DNA of 64,000 nt from BCD1 sp942492125. Lineage in GTDB: Bacteria > Bacteroidota > Bacteroidia > Chitinophagales > Saprospiraceae. The notes below the pieces were generated by a model that made no database searches, was not told where the DNA came from, and saw only the letters and a list, made by a program, of their open reading frames with translations. The stretch covers positions 372,001-436,000 of the forward strand of contig CALODM010000031.1 of the NCBI GenBank assembly GCA_942492125.1, in the 5' to 3' direction. This document shows, piece after piece, positions 19,334 through 27,193 of the stretch (position 1 is the first letter of the stretch; each line of letters starts with the position of its first letter). A program made the position numbers and the translations under genes.

Positions 19334-20431
19334 GTGGATGAATTCGTTTTTATAATCATATTGTTTTCCATTCCATCTATCCTTGTCCTTATCGACTTTG
19401 TAAAATACCTCGTAAAAGGAAAAAGGTTATTTGGGTCAATCTTGACAAAAATCCTGGAAATAACCACTGTTGTGGGGCTTCCTGCTTTTTATTTATCCAT
19501 TTTTGATTTTGGGCTAACAAATGATTGTTGCCATGAAAGTGCGACCTTTTCACCAGATCACAAGTTGACAATTTATGCTTTAATGGCTCTTTGTATAATA
19601 TTGTTCTTCTATTCCACAAACAGGAAGAAGTTAGCTCCTCCTATCCCGGAAGTGATGCTAAACAGCATTTTATTAATTGGGGTAATTATGAATATTGCGC
19701 TATTATTTCACATTGAGTTCCCAATATCCATGATGGGTAATTTTGCTATCCTTTTATTGTTCCTCATTGCTCTGATAGAAAACCAAAAAGCGGTTATCAA
19801 ACGGGTAGTGCAGGGTAAGCTCGATTCTGAACAAGGAATTTCAAAAATTGCCTGGACCATTTTAACACTCCATCCATTTTATAAATACCCAATATTGATG
19901 CTTTTTATCCTGCCCATAGTTTTTCTTTTGACAGGGGTTCTTATGATTTTTGGGCAAAAACCCGATTCTTCTATAAGAGCATTTACGGACACTTACAAAC
20001 ACGGGCTTTCAGAGTGGGATCACCTCTGTGATAATGTCATTTGCGGAGGCCATTATTTATGTTCGGTAGCCGCCAACGGGCATAAAGAGGTTGTCAAACC
20101 CGAACGGTTCGGTATCAGAAACGGAGGTCTGATTATTTGCAACAGACAGCTGCTCATTTCAAATGCATTTGAAGATGTGATTCAGGAAAAATTCCCGGGA
20201 CTACATAGGATAATTCGCAAAAACTATAATAAGGTCGGGAAGGTGATTCATAAATACTATTATGTTTTTGAACACAAACATCTTTCTGATTTGGTATATA
20301 TACTTATGAAACCATTGGAATGGGTTTTCATCCTTACCCTTTATACTTTTGATCGAAATCCCGAGAACAGAATCGCCCTGCAATATTTATTGAAATCAGA
20401 TAGAGCAGTCCTCCAGGATAAATCAGAGTAA
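19334..20431 (+). CDS. DUF6688-like membrane protein
   Basis: 365 residues from a GTG start (VDEFVFIIILFSIPS). About six hydrophobic segments occupy residues 1-215. A soluble region then contains the recognisable DUF6688 core: CDNVICGGHYLCSVAANGHKEVVKPERFGIR near 235-265, then ICNRQLLISNAFEDVIQEKFPGLHR, and near the C-terminus LVYILMKPLEWVFILTLYTFDRNPENRIALQYL. The conserved Cys/His residues in that core might form a metal or catalytic site, but no function is established. It lies between the regulator gene and the operator-controlled COQ4-like gene, on the same strand. Confidence 0.7.
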   Translation: MDEFVFIIILFSIPSILVLIDFVKYLVKGKRLFGSILTKILEITTVVGLPAFYLSIFDFGLTNDCCHESATFSPDHKLTIYALMALCIILFFYSTNRKKLAPPIPEVMLNSILLIGVIMNIALLFHIEFPISMMGNFAILLLFLIALIENQKAVIKRVVQGKLDSEQGISKIAWTILTLHPFYKYPILMLFILPIVFLLTGVLMIFGQKPDSSIRAFTDTYKHGLSEWDHLCDNVICGGHYLCSVAANGHKEVVKPERFGIRNGGLIICNRQLLISNAFEDVIQEKFPGLHRIIRKNYNKVGKVIHKYYYVFEHKHLSDLVYILMKPLEWVFILTLYTFDRNPENRIALQYLLKSDRAVLQDKSE

Positions 20432-20460
20432 AACACAATATTAAAATTTTTTTACCCAAC

Positions 20461-20483
20461 TACTTTGAAAAACAAAGTACTTT
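20461..20483 (+). promoter_or_regulatory. Second copy of the ACTTTG-N5-CAAAGT operator
   Basis: TACTTTG (20461-20467), five A, CAAAGTA (20473-20479), then CTTTT, with the ATG of the COQ4-like gene at 20489. Arms are 7 bp, and the downstream ACTTT half-site and distance to the start codon match the copy at 18297 almost exactly. The central spacer differs (A5 against T5). It probably controls the 20489-23248 genes. Confidence 0.6.
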
Positions 20484-20488
20484 TAAAT

Positions 20489-21022
20489 ATGACAATTGAC
20501 ACTTTAATCATCGACAAAAAACTACCGGCTTTCCAACTGCGGGGCTGGATTATGGCGCAATTGTTTCGTTGGTCCTATCCTGTTTATGGCATCATTTTTA
20601 AACGACGCCAAAAAGCCTGGTCCTGGACAAAAGAACAATTAGGTGACTTTCGGCCCGGGAGTTTGGGCAAGGAAGTTTATCATTTCCTAAACAGCCAGGG
20701 CTTCGAAATGCTGCCAAAATTTGAGGATCACGATACGCTCCATGTATTGTTGGGGTACAGCAGTCATGTAGTTGATGAAGTGCGCATGCAATTTTGCCTT
20801 TTGGGCAATGGCAAACGCTCCCTATATCTCTATGGCGTAGTCTGCATTGGCTGGCTGTCCTTCCCGGAGTGCTGGCGTTTATTCTTGGAAGCCTTTAAAC
20901 GAGGCAGAACCTTGACTCCTGTTCATCGCTGGAAATTTGAGCACCTGCTTAGAGAACCACTCTTCCTGCTTCGCAACTCCATGAAAGGTTTGCCTTCAGA
21001 AGATATCCCCTTATTCATTTAA
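20489..21022 (+). CDS. COQ4-like protein
   Basis: 177 residues from the ATG at 20489; the upstream TTG at 20465 lies inside the operator and is rejected. The protein carries the COQ4 signature HDxxH-x11-E exactly: HDTLHVLLGYSSHVVDE near residues 78-94, with GSLGKEVYHFL before it. In mitochondria and some bacteria COQ4 binds a metal and acts in ubiquinone ring modification. Bacteroidota generally use menaquinone, so a different lipid-related role is likely. It is the first gene after the second operator, 17 bp before DUF1361. Confidence 0.75.
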   Translation: MTIDTLIIDKKLPAFQLRGWIMAQLFRWSYPVYGIIFKRRQKAWSWTKEQLGDFRPGSLGKEVYHFLNSQGFEMLPKFEDHDTLHVLLGYSSHVVDEVRMQFCLLGNGKRSLYLYGVVCIGWLSFPECWRLFLEAFKRGRTLTPVHRWKFEHLLREPLFLLRNSMKGLPSEDIPLFI

Positions 21023-21039
21023 TCCAAAACACTTTACAA

Positions 21040-21768
21040 ATGATGCTTTCAAAATTCCAAAGACAGTGGTTAGCGCCTTCTCCAAAACAAAAAATACTGC
21101 TCTTGTTGTTGTCAAGCACTGCTTTCAATGGATTATTATTGATTTTCCGGCTTTATAAAACCGAAGCTTTTATTACTCCTTTTGATCTAGCACGATCCAT
21201 GCAGCATGGTGGGCAATGGGTCTTTTTGTTTCTCGTCTGGAATCTTTTCCTGGCCTGGATACCGTTTTTGATTGCCTACAAACTCGAAAAAATGTATGCC
21301 GTGGTGGGCAAAATATTTATCTGGCCTGCACTGTTGTGCTGGTTATTATTTCTTCCCAATGCCCCTTACCTGGTAACCGATATTATCCACTTAAAGCCCA
21401 GGCCTCCTTTACCGCTTTGGTATGATACGACCATGCTTTTTGCATTCGCCTGGACAGGATTGCTCCTAGGTTTTTTCTCCCTGATTTACGCCCGGAAATT
21501 TTGGGCTGAACACATACACAAAAATACTGCCGGTCTGTTTGTTTTGATCTCCCTGGCTTTATGCAGCCTGGGCATTTACCTGGGCCGATTTCAAAGATGG
21601 AACAGTTGGGACATATTGTTAAGCCCCGGCAGCATTTTCAATGATATTTTTCAAACAATGGCCAACCCCATTGAACACATCCGGCAATTGGGAATCGTCC
21701 TTGTATTTTTCTGTCTTTTATCGCTCGGATATCTACTGTTAAAAACTATAATCAAAGACCATGAATAA
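21040..21768 (+). CDS. DUF1361 domain membrane protein
   Basis: 242 residues with about six or seven membrane segments. Family hallmarks of DUF1361 are visible: WPALLCWLLFLPNAPYLVTDIIHL near residues 90-115 (the LFLPNAPYxxTD motif), WYDTTMLFAFAWTGLLLGF, and LGIYLGRFQRWNSWDIL near 183-200. The function is unknown. It overlaps the next gene by 8 bp and follows the COQ4-like gene closely, so the three form one transcriptional unit. Confidence 0.87.
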   Translation: MMLSKFQRQWLAPSPKQKILLLLLSSTAFNGLLLIFRLYKTEAFITPFDLARSMQHGGQWVFLFLVWNLFLAWIPFLIAYKLEKMYAVVGKIFIWPALLCWLLFLPNAPYLVTDIIHLKPRPPLPLWYDTTMLFAFAWTGLLLGFFSLIYARKFWAEHIHKNTAGLFVLISLALCSLGIYLGRFQRWNSWDILLSPGSIFNDIFQTMANPIEHIRQLGIVLVFFCLLSLGYLLLKTIIKDHE

Positions 21769-23248
21769 TTCAAATTTGCTAAAAATACTGGCTTTCTCCA
21801 GTGGTCTGATCTTTGCCTTTTTATTTTGGAAGCAGACCTGGGGCGTGAACACTTTTATATTCAGCCTTTTTCTTTTGCTTATCTTTATTAAAGAAAAAGG
21901 ACTATCCACTTTTTCTGGTGTCGTAATGATTGCGGCCATCGGCACTTTATTATCTGCTGTTTTGATCGTTATCAACAACTCTTATTACGCCAAAACAGCC
22001 TGGATCATTTCTTTAATACTTTGGATGGGATTTAATCAGCCACTGCCTGTAAAATCATTTTTAAATGCCGGTATTCTGGGAATCACCAACTTCTTTGAAT
22101 CGCCTGTCAGTATTTTGATTAGCAGTACAGGCGAACAAAAAAATTCTTTTTGGAAGGCTTTCCGGAAAAAAATTACACTCCTGGTTATTCCCATCCTGCT
22201 GTTGGTCACTTTTTTCTGGATTTATTACCATGCCAATCCCAAATTTGCGCAGTTATATAATAGGCTGACTGGAGTATTTTCAAGGATACAGTCCTTAAAA
22301 ATTGATCCTGCCATGTTATTGCTTGTACTCACAGGTTTAATGCTTTTTGGCGGCATATTTTTCACTTCCAGAACCAATGATTTTTTCAATAAAAGAGAAG
22401 CCGGCAAGACAGAGCATCTGGAGCGCAAGAGGCGAAAGGTACAGGATTATTTTTCCAGCCTTAACAGCTTAAGTCTTAAAAAGGAATACAAAATCGGGTT
22501 AATGGTTTTGGCCTTACTCAACTTACAACTGGCTATCGTCAATATACTGGATTTGGTTTATGTTTGGTTTTCATCTGAAAAACGAAGCGCACCGGAATTG
22601 AGCCAATTCGTTCATCAGGGAACCTCACTGCTTATTCTGGCCATCATCCTGGCCATGGCGGTGATCCTGTGGTTTTTCCGCGGGAATATAAATTTTTTGC
22701 CCGGGAATAAATTCATCAAACACCTCGTGTATGCCTGGATCATCCAAAATACGATCCTTACCCTTTCCGTAGGCATGCGTAATTTTCATTACATCCAGGC
22801 TTATGGATTGGCATACAAAAGAATTGGGGTGTTTTTCTTCCTCATTTTGGTTTTATATGGCCTGTGGACCGTCGGGGAAAAAGTCAGGGTTCCGAAATCC
22901 TTTTTCTATCTGGTGCAAAAAAATGCCTGGTTCTTTTATTTCACCTTATTGGTATTTTCGAGTATCAACTGGCACATTGCCATAACGAAATTCAATTTAT
23001 CCGGAAGCTCAACACAGGCAATAGATACTTACTTTCTGATTTCCATGATCCCGGATCACAACCTGTTCGTTTTATTGGGAAATAAAGACCAATTACTCAC
23101 TGGCTCCGTCGCTGAAAAAAAGGGTATAAAAGAAGAACTGAATAGAAAAAAAGAAAGGTTTGTGAATGCCCAAAAGGCGCAATCCTGGAAATCATTCAAC
23201 TTTCCCGACTGGCGGAATGAGCGGTATTTGAGGAAAGTGGAAAGATAA
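21761..23248 (+). CDS. DUF4153/DUF4173 family membrane protein
   Basis: 495 residues, about eleven hydrophobic segments, with a charged cytoplasmic stretch near 210-240 (REAGKTEHLERKRRKVQDYF) and a C-terminal soluble tail (from about 430). The central RIGVFFFLILVLYGLWTVGEKV and SSINWHIAITKFNL resemble the conserved part of DUF4153/DUF4173. The ATG lies inside the end of DUF1361. In other Bacteroidota these families are often next to small winged-helix regulators, as here. No enzyme motif is visible. A terminator-like hairpin follows. Confidence 0.75.
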   Translation: MNNSNLLKILAFSSGLIFAFLFWKQTWGVNTFIFSLFLLLIFIKEKGLSTFSGVVMIAAIGTLLSAVLIVINNSYYAKTAWIISLILWMGFNQPLPVKSFLNAGILGITNFFESPVSILISSTGEQKNSFWKAFRKKITLLVIPILLLVTFFWIYYHANPKFAQLYNRLTGVFSRIQSLKIDPAMLLLVLTGLMLFGGIFFTSRTNDFFNKREAGKTEHLERKRRKVQDYFSSLNSLSLKKEYKIGLMVLALLNLQLAIVNILDLVYVWFSSEKRSAPELSQFVHQGTSLLILAIILAMAVILWFFRGNINFLPGNKFIKHLVYAWIIQNTILTLSVGMRNFHYIQAYGLAYKRIGVFFFLILVLYGLWTVGEKVRVPKSFFYLVQKNAWFFYFTLLVFSSINWHIAITKFNLSGSSTQAIDTYFLISMIPDHNLFVLLGNKDQLLTGSVAEKKGIKEELNRKKERFVNAQKAQSWKSFNFPDWRNERYLRKVER

Positions 23249-23250
23249 AA

Positions 23251-23280
23251 AAGCCGGAACTGTCGTGGCAGTTCCGGCTT
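23251..23280 (-). terminator. Intrinsic terminator between convergent genes
   Basis: Perfect 12-bp arms AAGCCGGAACTG (23251-23262) and the complement (23269-23280) around a 6-nt loop. On the minus strand it is followed by TTTTATC, making a good terminator for the acyl-CoA dehydrogenase ending at 23302. For the plus strand the T-run is only two bases, but the hairpin may still act. Confidence 0.8.
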
Positions 23281-23301
23281 AAAAAAGTAATATCCTTTAG
23301 A

Positions 23302-25101
23302 TTAAAAACAATATTCGTTGGCAGCGATCATCACATCGGCGATCTTCCTGCGTGCTTCTTTAACATTGACCGGCGGGTATTTGGTAAAACGCTTGACCCC
23401 CATCATGAAGGTGCGCAACAAGTCTCCTTCCGCAAAAGAAGCGAGGGCATCCGTAGCGTTTTTAGCAATTCGTCCATTCACATCGTGGAAGAAAACCCTC
23501 AGCATGGCATCGTAAATTTCCTGCGGTTGCTTACGATCTTTTTCAGCCAGTTTCATTACACGAAGCAACAAACCTTCGGCGTTGAAAACATCCAGCATCA
23601 TATCCGCAACATTCATGATGATCTCTTGTTCGTTTTTCAGGTCAAGCTGCCCGTCCATTTGCATTTTGGCAGCTCCCCCGGCAACCATGAGGATTGTTTT
23701 TTTGAATTCACTCAAGGCTTTGATCTCTTGTCCGTAAGCACCTTCAGGCTGGTTGAAGCCTGGCATTGAAGCCAGTTCCTTTTGCACTTCCCATGCCGGA
23801 CCTACGATATCGATCCTTCCTTTCATGGCACGCTTCAGAAGCATATCGACGGAAAGGAGCCTGTTGATCTCATTGGTACCTTCATAAATTCTGTTGATCC
23901 TGGCATCACGATAAGCCTGGGCAGCAGTTCCTTCTTCTGAATAGCCCATCCCCCCGTGGATCTGTAACGTCTCATCAACGATATAGTCGAGCGCTTCCGA
24001 CCCACCAACTTTCAATAAAGCACATTCGATAGCATATTCTTCAGCAGCTTTGAGTTTGGCTTGTCCAAAACTCATGCCCTCCGCTTCAAATTCTTTTTTC
24101 TTTTCGGTAAGCATATTGGAGGTCCAGAACAAAGCACTTTCATTGGCAAACAACTGGATAGCCTGCTCTGCCAGTTTGTACTTTATCGCTCCGAATGAAG
24201 CAATGGGTACTTTAAACTGGTAGCGCTCATTAGCATATTGAATGGCTGTTTCTATACTTTTTTTAGCGCCCCCCAAACTCAGCGCAGACAATTTAAACCG
24301 GCCAATGTTCAAAGCATTAAAAGCTATGAGGTGACCTTTGCCTATGTCTCCCAAAACACTATCGACAGGCGTCTTTACATTTTCGAAATATACTTGTCGT
24401 GTAGAAGAACCCTTGATACCGAGCTTATCTTCCTCCGCTCCAAGAGTCAACCCTTCCATATCTTTTTCCAAAATGAATCCCGTAAATTTATCGCCGTCAA
24501 CCTGTGCAAATACAATAAAAATATCAGCCCACCCGGCATTGGTGATCCACATTTTCTGACCATTGATGATGTAGTGTTGACCATCTTCTGTCAGGTCTGC
24601 TCTTGTTTTAGCTGCCAGGGCATCAGAACCGGAACCAGGCTCGGTAAGACAGTACGAGGCTTTCAATTCTCCGGAGATAAGTCTCGGGAGATATTTTTCT
24701 TTTTGTTCATCCGTACCAAAATACAAAATCGGCAACATACCGATTCCCGTATGTGCAGCAAAAGTTACCGTAAACGGCCCTGCAGGTCCGATGGCATCGG
24801 CGATCAGGGTATTGGTGTTTTCATCGAGTGCCATTCCTCCAAAATCTTCGGGCATGTGCGCTCCCAACAATCCCAGCTCACCCATTTTTTCCATAAGCCC
24901 CGTGGAAACACCTGCTTCCTGTTTTTCTATCTTTTCCAAAACAGGCCAAATTTCATTTTGCATAAAATCCCGTGTCATCTCCGCGATCATCATTTGCTCC
25001 TCATTGGCATCTTCCGGGATAAAAGTACTTTCTACGGTACTGTCTTTGATTATAAATTCTCCACCTTTTAAGGTGGCTGATTCTTTAATGGTATCCGGCA
25101 T
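23302..25101 (-). CDS. Acyl-CoA dehydrogenase, long form
   Basis: 599 residues: an acyl-CoA dehydrogenase core (about 25-430) plus a C-terminal helical extension of about 160 residues, as in the very-long-chain (ACADVL-like) group common in Bacteroidota. Signatures are YCLTEPGSGSDA near 150 and LQIHGGMGYSEEGTAAQAYRDARI near 390; the catalytic Glu is likely that of IYEGTNEINR near 418. The extension ends FTKYPPVNVKEARRKIADVMIAANEYCF. It acts in beta-oxidation of long-chain acyl-CoA. No thiolase or hydratase lies beside it. Two TAGCGAA palindromes in its upstream region suggest control by a dimeric repressor. Confidence 0.92.
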   Translation of the reverse strand: MPDTIKESATLKGGEFIIKDSTVESTFIPEDANEEQMMIAEMTRDFMQNEIWPVLEKIEKQEAGVSTGLMEKMGELGLLGAHMPEDFGGMALDENTNTLIADAIGPAGPFTVTFAAHTGIGMLPILYFGTDEQKEKYLPRLISGELKASYCLTEPGSGSDALAAKTRADLTEDGQHYIINGQKMWITNAGWADIFIVFAQVDGDKFTGFILEKDMEGLTLGAEEDKLGIKGSSTRQVYFENVKTPVDSVLGDIGKGHLIAFNALNIGRFKLSALSLGGAKKSIETAIQYANERYQFKVPIASFGAIKYKLAEQAIQLFANESALFWTSNMLTEKKKEFEAEGMSFGQAKLKAAEEYAIECALLKVGGSEALDYIVDETLQIHGGMGYSEEGTAAQAYRDARINRIYEGTNEINRLLSVDMLLKRAMKGRIDIVGPAWEVQKELASMPGFNQPEGAYGQEIKALSEFKKTILMVAGGAAKMQMDGQLDLKNEQEIIMNVADMMLDVFNAEGLLLRVMKLAEKDRKQPQEIYDAMLRVFFHDVNGRIAKNATDALASFAEGDLLRTFMMGVKRFTKYPPVNVKEARRKIADVMIAANEYCF

Positions 25102-25146
25102 AATTTTTTGTTTTTAGCTTTTTAAAAATGTCAACACTACCCAATT

Positions 25147-25162
25147 TAGCGAATTTTCGCTA
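25147..25162. promoter_or_regulatory. Palindromic operator TAGCGAA-TT-TTCGCTA
   Basis: 7-bp inverted arms with a 2-bp centre, 46 bp upstream of the acyl-CoA dehydrogenase start. A second, longer copy lies at 25207; the centres are 64 bp apart, close to six helical turns. The arrangement fits cooperative binding of a TetR- or FadR-like dimer. The regulator is not in this window. Confidence 0.55.
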
Positions 25163-25206
25163 CGAAAATAGGGGATTTTTTGGATTAAGTAAAGTCTTGA
25201 TGAAAA

Positions 25207-25230
25207 ATTTTAGCGAAAATTCGCTAAAAT
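25207..25230. promoter_or_regulatory. Palindromic operator, second copy with 11-bp arms
   Basis: ATTTTAGCGAA (25207-25217), AA, TTCGCTAAAAT (25220-25230). The core TAGCGAA-WW-TTCGCTA is identical in arms to the copy at 25147. It lies between the divergent genes 23302-25101 and 25338-25991, so it could control both. Confidence 0.55.
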
Positions 25231-25337
25231 GTCGTCCGGGTGATTTTTTTGCCCACAAACCCACCCTTGGGGAACTTTTTGGCACCCCTATTTCTTATAT
25301 ATTTATACCTACACAACCACCAAAAAATCCAAATGCA

Positions 25338-25991
25338 ATGCATAAACACCCTGAATACATTTTTGGTTATTTCATACAACCCAAAGCCACTCCTTTAGTG
25401 GATAAAGACCTTCTGCTTTGGCTGGTTTTTTTGAGTGCACTGACCTTAATCCTTTATCTGTTTACCAAAGGCATCAAATTCAACAACCTCAAAAAGATCG
25501 GATATCACCTTCAACTGATCTCGGCCAATATCTGGTTGTTAAAAACCATCCATCAGTTTCAAAGATCCTATAAAAAACAACGAAATGTCATCGACAACCT
25601 GAAGAAGACGATTGCTGTACTGGAATCTGAATTGACCGGTGCCGGGAATATCAGTGATGCTACAGACCTCCTGGTAAAGGAAAATATCGTTTACCTGCAA
25701 GACCGGGAGTCTTTCCATTTGATGCTGGCTTACCAGATCCAGATCAAAATCATTGACCTGGAAAAGCGGAGAAGGGAAATCTTTTTGTTGCATTCTATCA
25801 TTAACAGAATGGCTGTGGAACCTAACGCTGGCAGATATTTTACCAAACCGGCCGAAAGGTTTAATGCACTTGTTAGTGCCCCGGCAAAAAGAACGGTCCT
25901 CCAATGGCAAAAAAAACTGCAGGCAGCCAGTCGGAAAAATGACCTGGAAGAAGCTTTCAAAACTTTACAGACGCCCGAATTTGCTATCTAA
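25338..25991 (+). CDS. Hypothetical protein with one N-terminal membrane helix and coiled coil
   Basis: 217 residues from the ATG at 25338 (MHKHPEYIFGYFIQ). The frame extends upstream to 25128, but that part runs through the operators and has no coding character. A single membrane segment (LLLWLVFLSALTLILYLF, about 24-41) is followed by a helical, charged region about 55-150 with coiled-coil tendency (RNVIDNLKKTIAVLESEL). No known family recognised. It is divergent from the long acyl-CoA dehydrogenase and shares its regulatory region. Confidence 0.65.
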   Translation: MHKHPEYIFGYFIQPKATPLVDKDLLLWLVFLSALTLILYLFTKGIKFNNLKKIGYHLQLISANIWLLKTIHQFQRSYKKQRNVIDNLKKTIAVLESELTGAGNISDATDLLVKENIVYLQDRESFHLMLAYQIQIKIIDLEKRRREIFLLHSIINRMAVEPNAGRYFTKPAERFNALVSAPAKRTVLQWQKKLQAASRKNDLEEAFKTLQTPEFAI

Positions 25992-26065
25992 TTTAACCCG
26001 ATGATCGCTGCTTAATACTCAAAAGAAATTACCTTTGTTCCTGCTTCAATCTTTTGGTTTAAAAA

Positions 26066-26407
26066 ATGGCGATAAACTACCACAATAAACGATTCAGGGT
26101 TGTGAGAAATGCTGAAAACGGAGAGACCTCCTCCGAAACAATTTTTCTGTATCAACAAGCAGGCAATATTTTGACTTCGGCCTATTCCGGAGGAGAGATT
26201 ATCAAGGGCCACCTGATCGGATGGGTAGATGAGGCCGGTAATATTGATATGCGGTACCATCAGATCAACAAACAGGGAGCAATAAAAACAGGCAGGTGTT
26301 TTTCAAAACCTGAAATATTGCCAACCGGGAAAATAAGGTTACATGAAATGTGGCAATGGACTTCAGGAGATCAATCCAAAGGGGAATCCGTTCTGGAAGA
26401 AATATAA
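26066..26407 (+). CDS. Conserved small protein (often labelled n-acetylglutamate synthase)
   Basis: 113 residues. The sequence (NAENGETSSETIFLYQQAGNIL, GGEIIKGHLIGWVDEAGNIDMRYHQIN, GKIRLHEMWQWTSGD) matches a family of beta-rich proteins that databases often call n-acetylglutamate synthase. It has no GNAT fold or acetyl-CoA loop and is far too short for ArgA, so that label is probably wrong. The repeated strand pattern and Trp/His-rich end suggest a small beta-barrel (lipocalin-like). No signal peptide. Function unknown. Confidence 0.75.
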   Translation: MAINYHNKRFRVVRNAENGETSSETIFLYQQAGNILTSAYSGGEIIKGHLIGWVDEAGNIDMRYHQINKQGAIKTGRCFSKPEILPTGKIRLHEMWQWTSGDQSKGESVLEEI

Positions 26408-26472
26408 ATAGTGCAGAGGATCCCATTCTACCATATTCCTGCGATAAAATCAAACGCTTCCTGATAAATTTT

Positions 26473-27177
26473 CTATTCTTTGATCCCAAGGTCTTTAACC
26501 AGTTGTCGTCTGGCTTTTTCAAAGAATTCATTGTTCAGAACATAAAAGTTCAGCAAAACCTGATCCTTTTCAATGGCAATATGGACAGGGCTGGAAATAA
26601 GAATCCATGGATTGCTAAAGATGGCTTTTTCTATGTTCTTCTTCAGGTCCTTTTTTCCCATTGGAATATTTTCCAACACAAGGGGTTTATACAGTATCTG
26701 AGGCGTACTCTTCTGCCCGATTTTGACTTCTTTATTGATCAGTGTGTAGGGCATCAACATTTCTTCCCCTTCCTCATTGATCATTTTTAATGCCCGATTT
26801 CCAAAAGCCAGTATTCTTCCCGAATGCCCGTTTACTGAAATATAATCTCCTATTTGAAGTTTATGTCCAAACTTTAAACTAATACCGGTAAAATAATTTC
26901 TCCAAAAGTCAAAAAACGCGAACAAAACCAATCCTAACAATATGAGCGTTACGGGTAAACTTTTCACCAGTCCGTAATAAATAACCGCCAGGACAAAAAT
27001 TGCCCACGATACTATTTCCAGTTGTATGAGCCCTTCGTAATGAGATTGACCATTTTCCTTGAGCAATATTCTGGGCAAAATCAACTTCCGGTAGAGACTA
27101 AAACCTAGCAGTAGCAGGACTCCGACGATTCCTAAAAGGAATAACATTGAAAATGGAATTTTATTGATTAACTGCAT
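26473..27177 (-). CDS. MscS-like mechanosensitive channel protein
   Basis: 234 residues. Three hydrophobic segments (about 8-27, 52-70, 73-92) precede a soluble domain that matches the MscS beta-domain: KFGHKLQIGDYISVNGHSGRILAFGNRALKMINEEGEEMLMPYTLINKEV (residues about 103-152). The C-terminal alpha/beta domain is short. The glycine/alanine-rich pore helix of canonical MscS is not clear, so gating behaviour is uncertain. It starts 17 bp after the stop of the SLC12-ATPase fusion gene on the same strand and is surely co-transcribed, suggesting a shared role in ion or volume control. Confidence 0.8.
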   Translation of the reverse strand: MQLINKIPFSMLFLLGIVGVLLLLGFSLYRKLILPRILLKENGQSHYEGLIQLEIVSWAIFVLAVIYYGLVKSLPVTLILLGLVLFAFFDFWRNYFTGISLKFGHKLQIGDYISVNGHSGRILAFGNRALKMINEEGEEMLMPYTLINKEVKIGQKSTPQILYKPLVLENIPMGKKDLKKNIEKAIFSNPWILISSPVHIAIEKDQVLLNFYVLNNEFFEKARRQLVKDLGIKE

Positions 27178-27193
27178 ATGCGAATTTCTTTCC

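Noticed and set aside
24238..25071. Plus-strand 277-codon frame
   Set aside because: Antisense to the long acyl-CoA dehydrogenase with biased composition and no family features.
25128..25337. N-terminal extension of the 25338-25991 protein
   Set aside because: The frame is open, but it runs through two palindromic operators and lacks coding character; ATG 25338 is preferred.
26066..26407. N-acetylglutamate synthase function
   Set aside because: The family is often given this label, but the protein is only 113 residues and has no acetyltransferase fold motifs.
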